A model generated the notes under the pieces. The model searched no databases. It was not told the origin of the DNA and worked only from the letters and a program-made list of their open reading frames with translations. A program made the position numbers and the translations under genes. Below are positions 25,767-34,260 of a stretch of 64,000 nucleotides of DNA, piece after piece (the first letter of the stretch is position 1; each line of letters opens with the position of its first letter). Where the stretch lies: NCBI GenBank assembly GCA_963792885.1, contig CAWBXX010000007.1:62001-126000 (forward strand), given 5' to 3'. Source of the stretch: DASWJZ01 sp963792885 (GTDB taxonomy: Bacteria > Pseudomonadota > Alphaproteobacteria > Rhizobiales > Afifellaceae).

Positions 25767-26408
25767 ATGAACGTTCATCCGGTGGGCACGATTGTCGATT
25801 TGGCGCGGCTGACCGGCGGCAAGCGCTTCCACACCGTCCTGGCCGATCCGCCGTGGCGCTTCACCAATCGCACCGGGAAGGTTGCGCCGGAGCATCGGCG
25901 ACTGTCGCGCTACGAGACGATGACGACCGACGAGATTTGCTCGCTTCCCATCGCCGACCTCGCCGTCGATCCCGCCCACCTTTACCTCTGGGTGCCGAAC
26001 GCGCTGCTACCGGATGGCATTCGAGTGATGCGGGCCTGGGGCTTCGAGTACAAGTCGAACATCGTCTGGCACAAGGTTCGCAAGGACGGCGGCTCGGACG
26101 GGCGAGGGGTTGGCTTCTACTTCCGCAACGTCACCGAGCTTCTGCTCTTTGGCGTGCGCGGCAAGAACGCGCGGACGCTACCGCCCGGACGAAGCCAGGT
26201 GAACTACATGTCCTCCCGCAAGCGGGAGCACTCGCGGAAGCCTGACGAGCAATACGAGATCATAGAAGGCTGTTCGAAGGGCCCATATCTGGAGCTCTTC
26301 GCACGCGGCGCGCGGCCGGGCTGGACGTATTGGGGAGCGCAGGCGGATGAGTCGTATCGGCCGACCTGGGAGACTTATGCGTACAACTCTTCAGTCGCCC
26401 GTGGGTGA
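25767..26408 (+). CDS. MT-A70-family DNA N6-adenine methyltransferase
   Basis: The 213-residue protein contains the catalytic motif DPPW (in VLADPPWRF, near residue 28), followed by ETMTTDEICSLPI, LYLWVPNALLPDG and GFEYKSNIVWHK. FYFRNVTELLLFGVRG and KPDEQYEIIE complete the conserved core of MT-A70 enzymes, which methylate adenine using S-adenosylmethionine. The partner gene starts within its stop codon (TGATG), so the two are translationally coupled. The likely role is protection of host DNA from the adjacent nuclease. Confidence 0.9.
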   Translation: MNVHPVGTIVDLARLTGGKRFHTVLADPPWRFTNRTGKVAPEHRRLSRYETMTTDEICSLPIADLAVDPAHLYLWVPNALLPDGIRVMRAWGFEYKSNIVWHKVRKDGGSDGRGVGFYFRNVTELLLFGVRGKNARTLPPGRSQVNYMSSRKREHSRKPDEQYEIIEGCSKGPYLELFARGARPGWTYWGAQADESYRPTWETYAYNSSVARG

Positions 26409-27010
26409 TGGCCTCTCTTGCACAGGTCGAGATTGTTCCGGGGTTTGAATGCTACGATTGGCGCAATGCGCGAACGATCTTGCAGCACGCGCATCCGGAC
26501 GAATGGGAAGATGTCGTATCCATCCTAAGCGCGGCCAAATTGCGTCACTTGGAAATTCGGAAGAAAGGCGGTCGAAAGACGGCGGTCGCGGAAGCGATCG
26601 ACGGAGCTTTCTACGAGCGAAAGTGGTCCGAGAGGAAGTTCGAAACGAAGATTGTAGTCGACGGGGATGCAAGCGACTCCCCGACGCACAAAGTGGACTG
26701 CTTTAAGGGGAAGGTCGCTTTAGAGGTCGAATGGAACAACAAGGATCCGTTCTTCGATCGCGATCTCAATAATTTCCGCTTGCTGTTTGAGCTGCGGGTG
26801 ATCGATGTCGGAATCGTTGTCACCCGATCGACCGACCTGCAGAAGTGGCTTCAGGTTCGGTACGTGGAGTTCAATAAGTCAAAAGACACCTTCGGCCCGT
26901 CGACCACGCATATGGACAAGCTCGCTCCGCGAATTCTCGGTGGGGGAGCTGGCGGCTGCCCAGTTTTGGTCTTTGCGATGACCGAGCAGCTCTATCTGGA
27001 CGACCGCTGA
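26408..27010 (+). CDS. BglII/BstYI-like type II restriction endonuclease
   Basis: The 200-residue protein resembles the BglII/BstYI group. It has a helical N-terminus, then KVDCFKGKVALEVEWNNKD and FFDRDLNNFRLLFELRVIDVGIVVTR. The acidic residues of DCF...LEVEW fit a PD-(D/E)XK-type active site in which the usual lysine is replaced, as in BglII. The nuclease would cut a short palindromic site; GATC-cored sites are the guess by family, and specificity is not proven. ATG at 26408 overlaps the methylase stop. Together with the methylase and HTH gene it forms a complete restriction-modification module. Confidence 0.75.
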   Translation: MASLAQVEIVPGFECYDWRNARTILQHAHPDEWEDVVSILSAAKLRHLEIRKKGGRKTAVAEAIDGAFYERKWSERKFETKIVVDGDASDSPTHKVDCFKGKVALEVEWNNKDPFFDRDLNNFRLLFELRVIDVGIVVTRSTDLQKWLQVRYVEFNKSKDTFGPSTTHMDKLAPRILGGGAGGCPVLVFAMTEQLYLDDR

Positions 27011-27019
27011 GCCCGCCTC

Positions 27020-28672
27020 CTACCGCGTAAACGCCTTGTATTTGATCCTGTGCGGCTCCGTCGCCTCCGCGCCTAAGCGCCGCTTCTTGTCTTCCTCGTA
27101 CGCCTCGAAGTTTCCCTCGAACCACTCGACGTGGCTGTCGCCTTCGAAAGCGAGGATGTGCGTCGCGAGGCGGTCGAGGAACATGCGGTCGTGCGAAATC
27201 ACGATGGCGCAGCCGGCGAAATCTTCGAGCGCCTCTTCGAGCGCTGCGAGCGTCTCTGTGTCGAGATCGTTGGTGGGCTCGTCGAGGAGGAGCACGTTCG
27301 CGCCGGACTTCAGCATCTTGGCGAGATGCACGCGGTTGCGCTCGCCGCCCGAGAGCTTGCCGACCGGCTTCTGCTGGTCGCCGCCCTTGAAGTTGAAGGC
27401 GGAGACGTAGGCGCGGCTGTTCACCTCGCGCTTTCCCAGCGTGATCACCTCCTCGCCTCCGGAAATCTCCGCCCAGACGTTCTTGTCTGGGTCGAGCGTG
27501 CGGCTCTGGTCGACATAGCCGAGGACGGCCGTGTCGCCGACGCGGATCGTGCCGTTGTCCGGCTTCTCCTGTCCGGTCAGCATGCGCGCGAGCGTCGTCT
27601 TGCCGGCGCCGTTCGGGCCGATGATGCCAACGATGCCGCCGGGCGGCAGCTTGAAGGAGAGGGCGTCGATCAAAAGCCGCCCGTCGTAGCCCTTGGCGAG
27701 ATGATCCGCCTCGATGACGACGTCGCCGAGGCGCGGTCCGGGCGGGATGACGATCTGCGCATCGCGCGATTGCAGCCGTGCTTCGTTGGCTTTCAGTAGC
27801 TCGTCATAGGCCTTGATGCGCGCCTTCGATTTTGCGCGCCGCGCTTCGGGGCTGCGGCCCATCCACTCGCGCTCGCGCTCGATGACCTTCTGCCGCGCCG
27901 AATCCTCCGCCTTCTCCTGCTGAAGCCGCTTCGCCTTCTTCTCCAGGTAGGCGGTGTAGTTCCCCTCGTAAGGGACGCCGCGGCCGCGATCGAGCTCCAG
28001 AATCCAGCCGGTGACGTTGTCGAGGAAATAGCGGTCGTGCGTGACGATCAAGACGGCGCCGGGGAAGAGCTCCAGATGCTTCTCCAGCCAGCCGACCGTC
28101 TCCGCATCGAGATGGTTTGTCGGCTCGTCGAGGAGGAGCAGGTCAGGCTCTTCGAGGAGCAGCTTGCAGAGCGCCACGCGGCGCTTCTCGCCACCTGAAA
28201 GCGTCGAGACCTTGGCGTCGCCGGGCGGGCAGCCGAGCGCTTCCATCGACATCTCGACCCGAGATTCCAGGTCCCAGAGATTCTTGGAATCGATCTCGTC
28301 CTGGAGCTTCGATGCCTCATCCGCCGTCTCGTCGGAGTAGTTCATCATCAGCTCGTTGTAGCGGCCGAGGATCGCCTGCTTCGCCGCAACGCCGAGCATG
28401 ACGTTGCCTTTGACGTCGAGCTTAGGATCGAGTTCCGGCTCCTGCGGCAGATAGCCGACGCGCGCGCCTTCCGCCGCCCAGGCCTCGCCGGAGAACTCCG
28501 TGTCGAGCCCGGCCATGATCTTGAGCAGCGTCGACTTGCCCGAGCCGTTCGGGCCTAAAACACCAATCTTGGCATCGGGATAGAAGGAGAGGTTGATGTT
28601 CTCCAGCACCTTCTTGCCGCCGGAGAAGGCCTTGGTCAGGCCCTGCATGTGATAGATGAACTGGCGCGCCAT
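27020..28672 (-). CDS. ettA: Energy-dependent translational throttle protein EttA (ABC-F)
   Basis: The 550-residue, membrane-free ABC-F ATPase has two nucleotide-binding domains. Walker A motifs are GPNGSGKST and GPNGAGKTT, signatures LSGGEKRR and LSGGERNR, Walker B LLLLDEPTNHLD and LLLDEPTNDLD, joined by the charged P-site tRNA-interaction linker (RQKVIEREREWMGRSPEARRAKSKAR region). EttA binds the ribosomal E site and gates translation according to ADP/ATP. Length and motifs match the family and the gene is intact. It is convergent with the restriction-modification genes, 9 bases apart. Confidence 0.95.
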   Translation of the reverse strand: MARQFIYHMQGLTKAFSGGKKVLENINLSFYPDAKIGVLGPNGSGKSTLLKIMAGLDTEFSGEAWAAEGARVGYLPQEPELDPKLDVKGNVMLGVAAKQAILGRYNELMMNYSDETADEASKLQDEIDSKNLWDLESRVEMSMEALGCPPGDAKVSTLSGGEKRRVALCKLLLEEPDLLLLDEPTNHLDAETVGWLEKHLELFPGAVLIVTHDRYFLDNVTGWILELDRGRGVPYEGNYTAYLEKKAKRLQQEKAEDSARQKVIEREREWMGRSPEARRAKSKARIKAYDELLKANEARLQSRDAQIVIPPGPRLGDVVIEADHLAKGYDGRLLIDALSFKLPPGGIVGIIGPNGAGKTTLARMLTGQEKPDNGTIRVGDTAVLGYVDQSRTLDPDKNVWAEISGGEEVITLGKREVNSRAYVSAFNFKGGDQQKPVGKLSGGERNRVHLAKMLKSGANVLLLDEPTNDLDTETLAALEEALEDFAGCAIVISHDRMFLDRLATHILAFEGDSHVEWFEGNFEAYEEDKKRRLGAEATEPHRIKYKAFTR

Positions 28673-28818
28673 TCGCTGCCGCTGTCCGTTTCCAAGCGTT
28701 TCGAGGGAAGTCGCCGCTACTTAGGAGATGCCGGGCTTTTCCACAAGGCGGGTGCGGCAGGCGGCTCGACGGATTTGCGACCGTTGCCCCTTGGCCGCGT
28801 AGGTGCCGCGCAGCACCG

Positions 28819-30447
28819 TCAGCCGTCGGTGGCGGCTCTCAGCCGCCGAAGCGGTGTATCCGCGATCGGCCCCGGCGCGTCGGGCCAGGCGAAATCGATG
28901 GTGTCGAAAGATTCGCCGTCTATCGAGGTGCGGACGAAGACCTCGCCGGGTGCAGGACTTGTCGGCAGGCCGCCGCCGAGAAACGTCTGCGCAAAGATTT
29001 GCTGCAGCACCACCGGCTCCTCATGGATGCCCGGTGTGACGCCGGGCGCCTTGATCGCAAGCAACGTGGAAAAATGGTCGAGCCGGTCCTGCGCGGTGAG
29101 TATCTCCGGCGAGGGGGTGATGAACGGGCCCTCGGCAAGCCGCGATCCATGGTCGCCGTGGATGATGATCGTCGCGTCGTCATAAACGCCGAGCGCCTTC
29201 AGCTCCGCGAAAAGCTGATGCATCTGTTTATCGGCACAGACGAGCTGCCCGAGATAGGAGCGGTAGAGGCGGGCGCGCTCCTTGGCGCTGTAGCCACCGT
29301 CCCGGTCGAAGCTCACCCATTCCTTCGGATCGCGCAGCGAGCAGTCGCTCGCATAGAGGTAGCCGTGGTGCGGGATGAGGAGGTGGACAATATAGGCGAC
29401 GCCGCGCGGCGCCCCCGCAATGTCGGCGCGGAGGCGGGCAAGCGTGTTGAGGCTCACCATCGGTTCAAGCTGCAGGGCGCGCGGGCTGACGAAGAGCTTT
29501 TGCCTGAGCACGCCAAGGCGCTGCCGCGTGCTGAGCTGCGAGCGCTGGATCGGGTTGGGAGAGAACATCGAATAGGTGTAGCAGGCGCTGACCGCCGGGG
29601 ATTCGCCACACATGTCGAACCAGGTGCTCTGGTAGACCCGGATCGCATAGCCCTTCTGCTTGAGGACATCGAACCAGTCGTTCTCTTTTGGTGAGAAGCT
29701 GTAGCTGTCACCCTCAAGCAGGTCGGTGACATCAGCGCCGCGGTCACGGTTCATCAGCGAGGTGAGGGAGTATTTCGTTTCCGGGAAGCGGCTGTAGGCG
29801 CGGCTGTAGAGCGCGAAATCCTTGTAGGTCGCGGGAATGATCCGCTTTGCCGCTGCCGATCCCTCGAAGTCGGCGGGTAGGCCGGCGAGTCCGATATGCT
29901 CATCGAGGATGATGTGGATGACCGGCGGGAGAGCCGCGAGCGACTTCGGCAACGCGCCCGTCGAGACCGGTTCGCCGTCGGCTCCAACCGGAAGGACGAT
30001 CGTGCTCACGATCATCGTCCCGAAGACGGCAACGACAATCGTGTCGAGATGCCGGCGCAGCGCGAAGCAGATCAGGCCGGTGAGACCAAGAAGCCCGATG
30101 CCCAGTGTCGCGAGCACAATGAAGGGGTGGCCAGTCGTTGCGCCGATGACGTTGGTCGCCTTGTTCAGGAAGGCGATGACGTCCTGCCGGCAGAACAGAT
30201 AGACGAAGATCGTGAATGCGAGCAGCATCGGCGCGATTACGCGGCCGATGCGTCCGAGTGCGCCCACCGCTACGCCGAGAAGAACGGCACCGCCGATCAG
30301 GATCAGGCTCTCCGGCAGGAGCGGATTGTATTTGTAGAAGGTGAGGAACGGGACGACGATCGCGAGCAGCACGAGCGCCGGGGCCGCAAAGGGTGCAAGG
30401 CGGAGAAAAAAGCTCTGCGCGGCGGGCCGTTCAGTTGCTTCGGTCAT
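28819..30447 (-). CDS. Membrane-anchored sulfatase/phosphoethanolamine-transferase-like protein
   Basis: The 542-residue protein has about five membrane helices in the first ~165 residues and then a periplasmic alkaline-phosphatase-superfamily domain. Visible metal-site blocks are PPVIHIILDEH and IIIHGDHGSRL. The nucleophile region RFPETKYSLTSLM has Thr/Ser and no sulfatase Cys-x-Pro-x-Arg motif, so a phospho-group transfer to a surface glycan or lipid is more likely than sulfate hydrolysis. It overlaps the preceding methyltransferase-like gene by 17 bases, so they form one operon. Confidence 0.75.
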   Translation of the reverse strand: MTEATERPAAQSFFLRLAPFAAPALVLLAIVVPFLTFYKYNPLLPESLILIGGAVLLGVAVGALGRIGRVIAPMLLAFTIFVYLFCRQDVIAFLNKATNVIGATTGHPFIVLATLGIGLLGLTGLICFALRRHLDTIVVAVFGTMIVSTIVLPVGADGEPVSTGALPKSLAALPPVIHIILDEHIGLAGLPADFEGSAAAKRIIPATYKDFALYSRAYSRFPETKYSLTSLMNRDRGADVTDLLEGDSYSFSPKENDWFDVLKQKGYAIRVYQSTWFDMCGESPAVSACYTYSMFSPNPIQRSQLSTRQRLGVLRQKLFVSPRALQLEPMVSLNTLARLRADIAGAPRGVAYIVHLLIPHHGYLYASDCSLRDPKEWVSFDRDGGYSAKERARLYRSYLGQLVCADKQMHQLFAELKALGVYDDATIIIHGDHGSRLAEGPFITPSPEILTAQDRLDHFSTLLAIKAPGVTPGIHEEPVVLQQIFAQTFLGGGLPTSPAPGEVFVRTSIDGESFDTIDFAWPDAPGPIADTPLRRLRAATDG

Positions 30448-31816
30448 ACCAGAAGAGTTCCCGTCCCGATGGCCCAAGCACAATTGTGCGCTCGATCCGG
30501 GCGCGCTTCTCAAGCTCTGTGACGAAAAGCTCGCGGTCATAGGGGTGCGCGCTGGCGCGGCGAGCCAGCATGGCGCGCACCTGCACGTCCTCCGGCGGGA
30601 CGAATTCGATCAGCCCGCGCGGCGCCAGTTCGGTGATCCATGCGGTCGCCTCCGGCAATGGAACGTTGGCGCCGAACACGAGGTGATGGATCACGGCAAG
30701 TGCCATCACCGCGTCCGCGGATGACCGCTCGCGCATGCCGGCGCGCTCCGCCTGGCTCCAGCCCTGGCTCGGGCTCGGATTGGTGAGGTCGGCAACGAGA
30801 GGCGTGAGGCGGGCGCCGGAGTCGCGCGCGGCGCGGAAGGCAATGTCGATCGCGGCGGCGTCGCTGTCCCAGCCGATCGCGTGCTCGGCGCCGGATTTCA
30901 GGGCAAGCAGCGGATATTCGCCGCTGTTGCAGCCGAGCGCCCAGAGCATCTTTGGCCGAAGTTGCGCGGCAAAGGCAGCCACCGCCGCGCGCTTGGCGGC
31001 CTGCTCGTCGTCCTGATAGCTGCAGGTCTCGGTGTAGTCGACCCACAGGCTGCGGGCACGCCTTGGTTTCAGCGTCGCCAGCCAGGCGCGCATGTTGCGC
31101 AGCATGCGGAGAAACGCTTCGCGCGGCAATGTCGCCGCTGCGGCGCTCTCGGCGTCGGAGGAGTGCACGGCCATGTCCTCCAGCGCCGACGCGACGACGA
31201 CATGCAGAAACGCGCGACGCGTCAGAAGCTTCCGCCAGGGCAGAAGGCGTCGCAGGTCGGAGGTCCGGATTCCTTCGACCGCCCCGCGATACCAGGCATT
31301 GGGCATCAAGCCGGTGGCGTTGCAAAGAAGCAGCGGATTCAGAAACTGCTCGCAGAACTGCCGGTAGCCCGCCCAGATCTCGCCCTCGCGATAGGGGCGG
31401 AACGAGAGGAGGTCGATGAAGATCGGGCGCGTGCCGATGAATTGCAGATTGTAGGCGGATGCGTCGCTGAGCGTGAGGCCGCCCTGCATGGCATCGAGAT
31501 GCAGGTCGAGGTGATGCAAGGCCGCCGAGCGCAGCGCCTCGAACGACCATTCGTAGGGATGCGAGATGAAGGGGAGGCGCGCGTGCTCCACGACGCGGCC
31601 CGCGTTGGCCAGCCCCAGAGTGTCGGCGGGAAACGTCAGCGGCGTGAATGCGGTGATCCGCTCCTCTTTGGCGAAGCGGTCGAGCAGGCCGGTTCGGAGT
31701 GATGCCGTGAAGTCCGCCTCGGCCTCAGGGGCGACCGCGCGCAGAATGCGCTCACCGAGCTGATAAACGCCGCCGGCGGGATCGCGATATGAGCCGGCGA
31801 TCCGCTGCGCGAGCAT
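30431..31816 (-). CDS. NoeA-like SAM-dependent methyltransferase
   Basis: The 461-residue protein has an N-terminal ~220-residue domain (YRDPAGGVYQLGERILRAV; HPYEWSFEALRSAALHHLD; SAYNLQFIGTRPIFIDLLSF). A Rossmann-type methyltransferase domain follows, with LWALGCNSGEYPLLAL as the SAM-binding glycine motif, then IGWDSDAAAID and ALAVIHHLVF. The layout resembles nodulation-type NoeA methyltransferases, which modify surface or Nod-factor glycans. ATG at 31816 overlaps the stop of the small upstream gene, and it is followed by the sulfatase-like gene. A surface-glycan modification role is inferred. Confidence 0.75.
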   Translation of the reverse strand: MLAQRIAGSYRDPAGGVYQLGERILRAVAPEAEADFTASLRTGLLDRFAKEERITAFTPLTFPADTLGLANAGRVVEHARLPFISHPYEWSFEALRSAALHHLDLHLDAMQGGLTLSDASAYNLQFIGTRPIFIDLLSFRPYREGEIWAGYRQFCEQFLNPLLLCNATGLMPNAWYRGAVEGIRTSDLRRLLPWRKLLTRRAFLHVVVASALEDMAVHSSDAESAAAATLPREAFLRMLRNMRAWLATLKPRRARSLWVDYTETCSYQDDEQAAKRAAVAAFAAQLRPKMLWALGCNSGEYPLLALKSGAEHAIGWDSDAAAIDIAFRAARDSGARLTPLVADLTNPSPSQGWSQAERAGMRERSSADAVMALAVIHHLVFGANVPLPEATAWITELAPRGLIEFVPPEDVQVRAMLARRASAHPYDRELFVTELEKRARIERTIVLGPSGRELFWYDRSN

Positions 31817-32049
31817 TATTCCGGTCGCCGCTTGCGGCCGAAATTGCGGAAGAGGTCGGTAGCGCGCCGCAAATAGAGCTTGGCGACAACCGTCGCGCCG
31901 GCGACGCCGCCGAGCGCAAGCTGCAAGAGCATGCTGCCGGTGCCGGGATCGAGGTACGCGTAGGCCGGGACGACGGCCGATGCGGCCAGGAAGACGGCGC
32001 CTAGGGCGAGCGGCTCTCCAAGCCGCAAAATCCGGTGGTCTCTGCTCAC
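31816..32049 (-). CDS. Small membrane protein with YLDPGTGSM motif
   Basis: This 77-residue protein has two hydrophobic segments flanking the motif AYLDPGTGSMLLQLALGGVAG and a basic C-terminus (LRRATDLFRNFGRKRR). The motif recurs in small membrane proteins found beside NoeA-like methyltransferase and sulfatase-like genes, as here. GTG at 32049 is chosen; an ATG at 32091 in the same frame is possible. TAATG overlap with the next gene indicates co-translation. Function unknown. Confidence 0.65.
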   Translation of the reverse strand: MSRDHRILRLGEPLALGAVFLAASAVVPAYAYLDPGTGSMLLQLALGGVAGATVVAKLYLRRATDLFRNFGRKRRPE

Positions 32050-32312
32050 TGGATGCCTCGTGTCTTGGTGTTGGCTGACATGTCGAGCCACACGGATGTC
32101 TCGGTCTCGCTGCGACCGCCCGGGACGACACGGCTGACACGGCGATCCTGGCAGACCTTTCCTAAGAATGTCTGCGCAAGCTCAACTTCTAGGATTCCCT
32201 GTTAAGGGCCGGTTAATCGGCGGCAGCCTTCAAGCCGCAGGGCCGAGCACGGGCGGGGAGCAGGTTTCTTCAGGAATTCCTGCTATCTGCGGCTCGATTC
32301 CGGATTCGCCGA
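32050..32312. other. Divergent promoter region of two surface-glycan transcription units
   Basis: The 263 bases lie between a leftward three-gene operon and a rightward membrane glycosyltransferase-like gene. I see no RNA gene, repeat or convincing coding frame. Promoters for both directions should be here. Confidence 0.35.
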
Positions 32313-34124
32313 GTGTCCTCCATCGACTTGACCGAATCGATGCCTTCCGACGATCGGCGTTCCGCCTCCCGAGGCGCAGACCTGACGGTGGCATTGCTGC
32401 TCGTTCTTGTCGGGCTTTTCGTCTTCTTCTGGCGGCAACCGGCCGCCATTGCCGACGCCATGCGCCTCGCGCTTCCCGACGGCGACGATGCGATGCGCCT
32501 GCTCAGCGTGCGCAGCCTGCTCGCTGGCCAGGACTGGTTCGACATGACGCAGCTTCGCTACCTCCCGCCGGCCGGGGTCGTCATGCACTGGTCGCGGCTT
32601 GTCGATGCGCCACTCGCCGGCGGCGTCCTGGCGCTGACGCCGTTCGTAGGGCGCGAGCTCGCCGAACGGCTCGTCGTCACGGCATGGCCGCTTCTCCTCT
32701 TCGTCGTTTATGCCGGAGTTCTTTTCTGGGGTACGCGGCGGCTCTTCAGAACAAGCATCGGCGGCGGCCTCGCGGTGCTCGTCGCATCGCAGATGATCGT
32801 CTTTGGGGACATCTTCGCTCCCGGGCGGATCGATCATCACAATGTTCAGATCATACTGGTCGCCGCGGCGGCAATCGCCTCTGGCTTGGCGCAGCGGAGC
32901 GCGCGGGCCGCGATTGCGAGCGGGATCCTTTGTGCGCTTTCGCTGGCGGTCGGGCTCGAGACGCTGCCCGTCGTGGCGTGCATCGGCGTTGCCTTCGCAC
33001 TGACTTGGATCGTCCAGGCAGACCGCGCCGCGCCGGCCTTCGCTTATTACGGTGCGAGTCTGGCGCTTGCGGCGCTTGCGATCTTTGCGGCGCAGACCGC
33101 GCCTTCGCTCTGGCTCGCGCCGGCGTGCGACACAATCTCCCCGCCCTGGCTTCTGCTGACGACCGGCGGCGGCTTGGCCGCCTTCGGTCTCGCCGTCGCG
33201 ATGCCGTCCACGTCGCCACGGTGGCAGAGGCTCGTTGCGGCCACGCTTGCCGGAGCCGTTTTGGTTGCCGCATTCAGCGCGATCTTCCCGGCCTGTCTCA
33301 ACGGGCCGTATCAGATCGTGCCGCAGCCGTTCCGAGATCTCTGGGTTCACGATATCCTGGAGGCGTACTCGTTCCGCAGGTTCCTGGAAGCGAACCCGAA
33401 CGCGGCGATTCAGGCGGTCGGGCCGCTGCTGGTCGCCGCCCTTGCGACGAGCTTTGTGGGATGGCGCGACAAGACCGACAACCGGGCCATGTTACTGCTG
33501 CTTGCGGGTCTGCTTTGGCTCGGAGTGCTTCTCGCGCAGTACCAAATCCGCACTGTCTACATAACCTCGGCGTTCCTTCCTCTTGCCGCAGGATGGTTTC
33601 TCGACCGGTGCTTCGTGACGCTCCACGCCCGCGTCTCGATCCTGGCGCGCTTAGGCTCGCTTGCTTGCGGGATGTTGATGTTCGGGCTGGTCTGGGCAGC
33701 GGGCCTGCACTTCTTTGGAGGGACAACCGGCCAGGCGAGGGCCAGCACTGCAAACGCCTGCCTCGACCCGCGCAGCATCGCACCGCTCGCGGCTCTTCCG
33801 ACGGGTCTTGTGCTCAATCAGGTCGCGCTTGGCCCGCACGTCCTGCTCCACACGCCCCACTCGATCGTCGTAGCCGGCTACCACCGGGGGACGGCTGGGA
33901 TCATCGCGGGTCTCGAATCGTTCACCGGCAGCGAAGCGGACATGCGCCGCAACGTGGACCGGTTCCATATCGACTATGTGGTCATTTGTCCGAGCGAGTT
34001 GCCTCCGAACAATGTCGAGCCGGAGCCTTTCGCCAGAGAGCTCGCACAGGGGCGCAGCGTGGCTTGGCTTGAGCCGCTCGACCTCGACGCGGGGCCGCTC
34101 AAGGTCTGGCGCGTGGTTCGCTAG
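32313..34124 (+). CDS. Polytopic membrane protein, GT-C glycosyltransferase-like
   Basis: The 603-residue protein has about eleven membrane helices and a soluble C-terminal domain of ~130 residues. Near the N-terminus, after the first helix, is an acidic motif LPDGDDAMRLLSVRSLLAG followed by WFDMTQLRYLPPAGVVMHWSRLVDAP. This is the position of the catalytic acidic residues of GT-C enzymes that use lipid-linked sugars. GRIDHHNVQI is a second conserved loop. A GTG start is used. It probably acts in cell-surface polysaccharide assembly with the neighbouring genes. Confidence 0.7.
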   Translation: MSSIDLTESMPSDDRRSASRGADLTVALLLVLVGLFVFFWRQPAAIADAMRLALPDGDDAMRLLSVRSLLAGQDWFDMTQLRYLPPAGVVMHWSRLVDAPLAGGVLALTPFVGRELAERLVVTAWPLLLFVVYAGVLFWGTRRLFRTSIGGGLAVLVASQMIVFGDIFAPGRIDHHNVQIILVAAAAIASGLAQRSARAAIASGILCALSLAVGLETLPVVACIGVAFALTWIVQADRAAPAFAYYGASLALAALAIFAAQTAPSLWLAPACDTISPPWLLLTTGGGLAAFGLAVAMPSTSPRWQRLVAATLAGAVLVAAFSAIFPACLNGPYQIVPQPFRDLWVHDILEAYSFRRFLEANPNAAIQAVGPLLVAALATSFVGWRDKTDNRAMLLLLAGLLWLGVLLAQYQIRTVYITSAFLPLAAGWFLDRCFVTLHARVSILARLGSLACGMLMFGLVWAAGLHFFGGTTGQARASTANACLDPRSIAPLAALPTGLVLNQVALGPHVLLHTPHSIVVAGYHRGTAGIIAGLESFTGSEADMRRNVDRFHIDYVVICPSELPPNNVEPEPFARELAQGRSVAWLEPLDLDAGPLKVWRVVR

Positions 34125-34260
34125 CCGCCGCTAGCAGATCTGCCGAAATCACTGATCCGGAATGATTTTCCGTCGCCGTCATCAGGTTTTCCGCGCCCGA
34201 TTCACCTCGCGGCAAGCATCGCCGGGCTAGCCTGCTCCCGGTTATCTGGGTGAGACTGCC

